Positions 39,280 through 41,734 of a stretch of DNA of 41,734 bases are shown here, piece by piece. Origin of the DNA: a virus; the IMG/VR virus record IMGVR_UViG_3300035670_000494, positions 1 to 41,734 of that record; one strand, 5' to 3'. Position numbers and translations under genes: made by a program. Numbering within the stretch: the stretch's first letter is position 1; every line of letters begins with the position of its first letter. Under the pieces are notes generated by a model that was given only the letters and a program-made list of their open reading frames with translations, had not been told where the DNA came from and made no database searches.

Positions 39280-39305
39280 GAAAGTGGCTTGGAATGTGAA
39301 CGAAT

Positions 39306-39339
39306 GTCCGCCAGAGGCTTTTAACGGCACCTGGCGGAC
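39306..39339. repeat. 9-bp inverted repeat
   Basis: GTCCGCCAG and CTGGCGGAC flank 16 bases. It lies just after the iterons. No T tract follows. Confidence 0.5.
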
Positions 39340-39366
39340 TCCCCCGACGGGATGCAGCTTCAATAC

Positions 39367-39428
39367 CGCCAGTATATAGAGCCACACCACGTCACCTTGT
39401 CGTGACTGGCGCATTTTTTCATTTTTCC
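39367..39428 (+). terminator. Possible terminator before the right-end genes
   Basis: CGCCAGT (39367-39373) and ACTGGCG (39405-39411) form a 7-bp stem, followed by CATTTTTTCATTTTTCC. A nested GTCAC/GTGAC alternative exists. The U-rich tail supports termination on the + strand. Confidence 0.45.
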
Positions 39429-39489
39429 GCTTGACGCGACAAAATGGCGGGTTTAGGGAGGGGGTATTGAAACGGATGGAGTAAGTGAG

Positions 39490-39690
39490 GTGAAGCTGAG
39501 AATTTTAGATAGAGTCTTCTGCCCCCCCGATAGGGGGAGTCCGTCATATCGTGGTCGCGTGCTGGCAATCGACTCAAAGCCATCTACGCATATGGGTAAA
39601 TCTTTTTTTTGGGTTACCGTAGAGAGGCTTTCGGGGGATGGGCGGCCAACAGGAGAAAAGTCAATATGGCCTAGCCATAGGATATCCTAA
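39490..39690 (+). CDS. Small hypothetical protein
   Basis: A 66-residue basic protein from GTG 39490 (GGAG upstream). Beta-like (VLAIDSKPSTHMGKSFFWVT). First gene of the right-end cluster, whose codons are AT-richer than the rest of the genome. Function is unknown. Confidence 0.6.
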   Translation: MKLRILDRVFCPPDRGSPSYRGRVLAIDSKPSTHMGKSFFWVTVERLSGDGRPTGEKSIWPSHRIS

Positions 39691-39749
39691 TGCCAGCCAT
39701 GCTAACCGCGCTCATTGCGCTTACCGCTTTGGCTATTGCTTTTAATTGA
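39690..39749 (+). CDS. Tiny 19-residue hydrophobic peptide
   Basis: MPAMLTALIALTALAIAFN, a single hydrophobic stretch, starts within the stop of the previous gene (TAATG). AGGAATT ahead of the next gene follows. Translational coupling is the only support, so it may be an incidental frame. Confidence 0.35.
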   Translation: MPAMLTALIALTALAIAFN

Positions 39750-39761
39750 GAGGAATTAGAC

Positions 39762-40295
39762 ATGCCCCGCACAATTGAAATTACCGCTTATCGGTTTGAC
39801 GAATTGAGCGACCGCGCAAAGGAGCGTGCGCGGGATTGGTATAGGGAAGGCGACACTTGGGGCTGGAGTGATGAATACTGGCAATCTGCCCGGGCCTTTG
39901 CTGCCATTGCGCCAATGGATATTTGGGAGGCGGACTATTCGCGCGGCGATGTTTCTGTGCGATGGGCTGGCGACGATGAGGTCGCAGAATTGACCGGCCT
40001 TCGCGCTTGGAAATGGCTTGCTAACAATGGTTGGTTTGACCTTGCCGCCAAGAACATCCAAGGCGATTGCACCTTGACCGGCTTTTGCGGCGATTGCGAC
40101 CTGTTTGATCCGATTGCACAATACGCCAAGAATCCGCTTCGTGTGCCGGAATTGGAGCAAGTTTTCCGCGAATGCTATTATTCATGGGTGCATGCTGCGC
40201 GCGCCGATATGGAGCATAGCTATTCCGATGAATCCGTTGATGAAAGCATTCGTATCAATGAATACGAATTTGACGCTGAGGGGAATCGACTGTGA
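39762..40295 (+). CDS. Hypothetical protein of a common phage family
   Basis: A 177-residue acidic protein beginning MPRTIEITAYRFDELSDRAK, a start shared by many phage hypothetical proteins (a short beta strand followed by the FDELSDRAKERARDWY helix). Trp- and Asp-rich. AGAGGAATT precedes ATG 39762. I recognise the family but know no function. Confidence 0.65.
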   Translation: MPRTIEITAYRFDELSDRAKERARDWYREGDTWGWSDEYWQSARAFAAIAPMDIWEADYSRGDVSVRWAGDDEVAELTGLRAWKWLANNGWFDLAAKNIQGDCTLTGFCGDCDLFDPIAQYAKNPLRVPELEQVFRECYYSWVHAARADMEHSYSDESVDESIRINEYEFDAEGNRL

Positions 40296-40366
40296 ACAGC
40301 GAATGGCTTTCCTGCATTATCGGCGGCCTGTTTATGGGCCTTGCTTTTGTTCTTTGCTTTTTTTGA
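40292..40366 (+). CDS. Tiny 24-residue membrane peptide
   Basis: GTG 40292 overlaps the previous stop. The product (SCIIGGLFMGLAFVLCFF core) would span the membrane once. GAGAGGG ahead of the next gene begins at its stop. Its layout matches the 39690 peptide. Confidence 0.4.
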   Translation: MNSEWLSCIIGGLFMGLAFVLCFF

Positions 40367-40379
40367 GAGGGATTTGACC

Positions 40380-41012
40380 ATGTTCACCAACTGTGAATCC
40401 AACGCCGCCTATCTTGCCAGCGCTCTCTGTGAAGCGTTGAAGGACAACGACGAGGCAATCTTTGCATATGATGCAAAGCCGGAAGCAATTGAGACTGAGG
40501 CGCGGGACGGGTTTATCCCCTACACCTCTGGCGGTTGGCATATCTGCTTGCCTGCGGCGCTGTCATATTGCCGGTCTAGCGGCCATGCCCCCGCGCCGCT
40601 GCAAGGAGCTATCAGGGAGGGTGAGCGATTTATTGCTGATGCCTGGGCGGAGCGCTTCCCGGAACGTCCCGGCCTGATTGACTGCATTTGCGACGAAAGT
40701 TGCGAATGGCAGGCAGAGGCAGAGGAATGGGAATCCGAAGCATGGATTAACGACGAGGATTGCTATTTCTGGAAGGCGCAAGTTATGTTCCTAGGCCCGC
40801 TTGACCAAGGCAATGAAACAGGCAGGGCCGAGGTCTATATTGACGCATATCTCAATACAGACCTGAATTATGGCCGAGACTATATCGATTGGGCTGGCGG
40901 CAATCAGACGCATGGCAATTTCAAGCGGACAATCCCTGCGGATCAATTTGCGGCCATGACCGAGGATGATCTTGACGCTATCGTGCAGGAAGCGGTGGAG
41001 TCGCTGCCATGA
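40380..41012 (+). CDS. Acidic hypothetical protein
   Basis: A 210-residue very acidic protein from ATG 40380 (GAGAGGG upstream). It has several Cys and Trp residues (LIDCICDESCEWQAEAEEWE), and its acidity could mimic DNA or bind metal. It overlaps the XRE gene by ATGA. No family is recognised. Confidence 0.6.
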   Translation: MFTNCESNAAYLASALCEALKDNDEAIFAYDAKPEAIETEARDGFIPYTSGGWHICLPAALSYCRSSGHAPAPLQGAIREGERFIADAWAERFPERPGLIDCICDESCEWQAEAEEWESEAWINDEDCYFWKAQVMFLGPLDQGNETGRAEVYIDAYLNTDLNYGRDYIDWAGGNQTHGNFKRTIPADQFAAMTEDDLDAIVQEAVESLP

Positions 41013-41170
41013 ACCAGATCAAAGCAACCCGCACCCGCCTAGCCATAACGCAAGAGGAAATGGCCGATAGGCTTGGAATCAGCACAAGACAGTTGCAGCG
41101 CCTGGAAGCTGGCGCTAATGTGAAGCGGCCAATTCGCTTGGCACTTATGATGATTGAGAGGAATGGATGA
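41009..41170 (+). CDS. XRE-family DNA-binding protein
   Basis: A 53-residue single-domain repressor-type protein. ITQEEMADRLGISTRQLQRL at 13-32 is a textbook XRE helix-turn-helix, followed by the usual EAG. It has no dimerisation or cleavage domain. It likely controls its own cluster. Both ends overlap neighbours. Confidence 0.75.
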   Translation: MNQIKATRTRLAITQEEMADRLGISTRQLQRLEAGANVKRPIRLALMMIERNG

Positions 41171-41439
41171 TGATTATTGTTAGTGAAGCGATTGGCTCCG
41201 CACATTGGGCAAGCTATCTAATCAATGACGACTCAAGCGGACTCGATGAACGCGATATTGCGCTGTGCGATGCATGGCAGGAATCGCTCTCTCCTGCCTA
41301 TGTGGTTTGCATCAAGGATTGCGAGGAAACCGGGGAACCGGAGGAACCGTGGTTCACTTGGTCTTATGATCTATACACTGGCGACCCTGATGTCAGTGGC
41401 GGAAGCTGTCTCACCTATATCTTGCATGAGGTGCGGTAG
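41167..41439 (+). CDS. DUF6926-like protein
   Basis: A 90-residue acidic protein starting MMIIVSEAIGSAHWASYLIN, with DERDIALCDAW. The pattern (YLIND then L(D)xxDIALCDAW) resembles DUF6926, a short phage family of unknown role. ATG 41167 overlaps the upstream stop by ATGA. Confidence 0.55.
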   Translation: MMIIVSEAIGSAHWASYLINDDSSGLDERDIALCDAWQESLSPAYVVCIKDCEETGEPEEPWFTWSYDLYTGDPDVSGGSCLTYILHEVR

Positions 41440-41722
41440 GGAGGCAATAGCATAGCATCACACCACACCTAGAGATTGGCCTGGCCTAGCGCCGGGCTTT
41501 TCTTTGCCTGCTATCCTGGCAGGCCATGCATGTTTCGTGCCAAACGCCTAGATGGTTTCAATGGAAGCAACGTGCCCATAGAGGCCCGCTGAGCGCATGG
41601 CTTGGCTTTGGCTGTCTAGCACCATGGCATTGACTAGACCCTATCCAGCGGCCTCCCCTGGGCGCCCTAGGGGCGCTCTAGGGCCGGGGCGCATGGGTCC
41701 TTCCGGGCGGGTGGAGCCTGCG
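41440..41722. other. Right-end gene-free region flanking cos
   Basis: No gene is seen in about 280 bases. GCGCCC/GGGCGC around TAG (41662-41676) is a short palindrome, and CTAGGG-type runs are frequent. This is where terminase binding (cosB/cosQ-like) sites could lie on the left of the joined cos site. Confidence 0.45.
41479..41505 (+). terminator. Rho-independent terminator after the last gene
   Basis: GCCTGGC and GCCGGGC (7 bp, one G-U) around CTAGC, followed by TTTTCTTT. It ends right-end transcription about 40 bases after the last gene. Confidence 0.65.
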
Positions 41723-41734
41723 GGTGATTCGGAC
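41723..41734. repeat. Right terminal repeat, probable cos end
   Basis: Exact copy of bases 1-12. Together with the left copy it marks the window as a complete linear genome whose ends can anneal. See the left copy for interpretation. Confidence 0.7.

Noticed and set aside
1-41734. Temperate lifestyle
   Set aside because: No integrase, excisionase, attachment site pair or CI-type repressor could be seen. The XRE proteins are too small and are not in a typical immunity arrangement. Absence is by eye only.
1-41734. tRNA genes
   Set aside because: No cloverleaf with a GGTTCRA-type T loop was noticed in any intergenic stretch. A covariance-model scan would be decisive.

Overview
The window reads as one complete linear genome of a tailed phage with a long non-contractile tail (siphovirus-like). 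The first 12 bases recur exactly as the last 12, and the small and large terminase genes follow the left end, as in lambda-type cos phages. The large terminase is GpA/lambda-like, the portal is lambda-like and the capsid is HK97-fold. The distal tail order (Dit-like protein, hub-like protein, small Cys peptidase, giant tip protein) recalls alphaproteobacterial phages and the Rhodobacter gene transfer agent. GC-rich codon use also fits an alphaproteobacterial host, but the host cannot be named from the sequence. I see no integrase, excisionase, CI-type repressor or tRNA gene, so a virulent lifestyle is the simplest reading.

Layout. (1) 1-307: left cos end and a gene-free leader with inverted repeats and a promoter. 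(2) 308-12151: packaging, head and tail genes on the + strand. They include a prohead protease-capsid fusion with an internal ribosome site, and a tail chaperone pair joined by a classical -1 frameshift site. (3) 12148-20306: tail peptidase, tail tip protein, lysis genes (holin candidate, GH108-type endolysin, nested Rz/Rz1 spanins), a helix-turn-helix metallophosphoesterase, and a receptor-binding tail fibre that carries a one-base frameshift. (4) 20426-31374: one long leftward operon. At its promoter-proximal end lie replication and recombination genes: RecA-like ATPase, DUF669 ssDNA-binding-like protein, Cas4/AddB-like Fe-S nuclease, DNA methyltransferase, SF2 helicase, VRR-NUC nuclease and a stand-alone DnaA domain IV. 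Many small accessory genes follow, including a Lar-like anti-restriction protein. (5) 31420-31500: divergent early promoters. (6) 31501-35822: rightward early genes ending with a primase-helicase. (7) 35822-36101: an intergenic block with about ten copies of a GGGTACAA motif. (8) 36102-38794: a second rightward operon with a DUF3310 protein. (9) 38795-39489: a repeat-rich control region with phased iterons. (10) 39490-41439: small, lower-GC genes, including tiny membrane peptides and an XRE regulator. (11) 41440-41734: terminator and right cos flank.

How it works together. The divergent promoters would start both early arms: the leftward arm supplies recombination, helicase and host-evasion functions, and the rightward arm supplies the primase-helicase. 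The two repeat blocks beside the primase-helicase and at 39.2 kb are the best origin candidates. Late genes start at 308 and probably run through lysis to about 20.3 kb, where they converge on the leftward operon at a shared hairpin.

The most striking observations are three rightward promoters placed exactly six bases before a start codon with no Shine-Dalgarno sequence (predicted leaderless mRNAs), two independent iteron-like arrays, the protease-capsid fusion with a built-in second start, the broken but otherwise intact tail fibre reading frame, and several very small genes. Product names come from motif recognition by eye; no database search was run.
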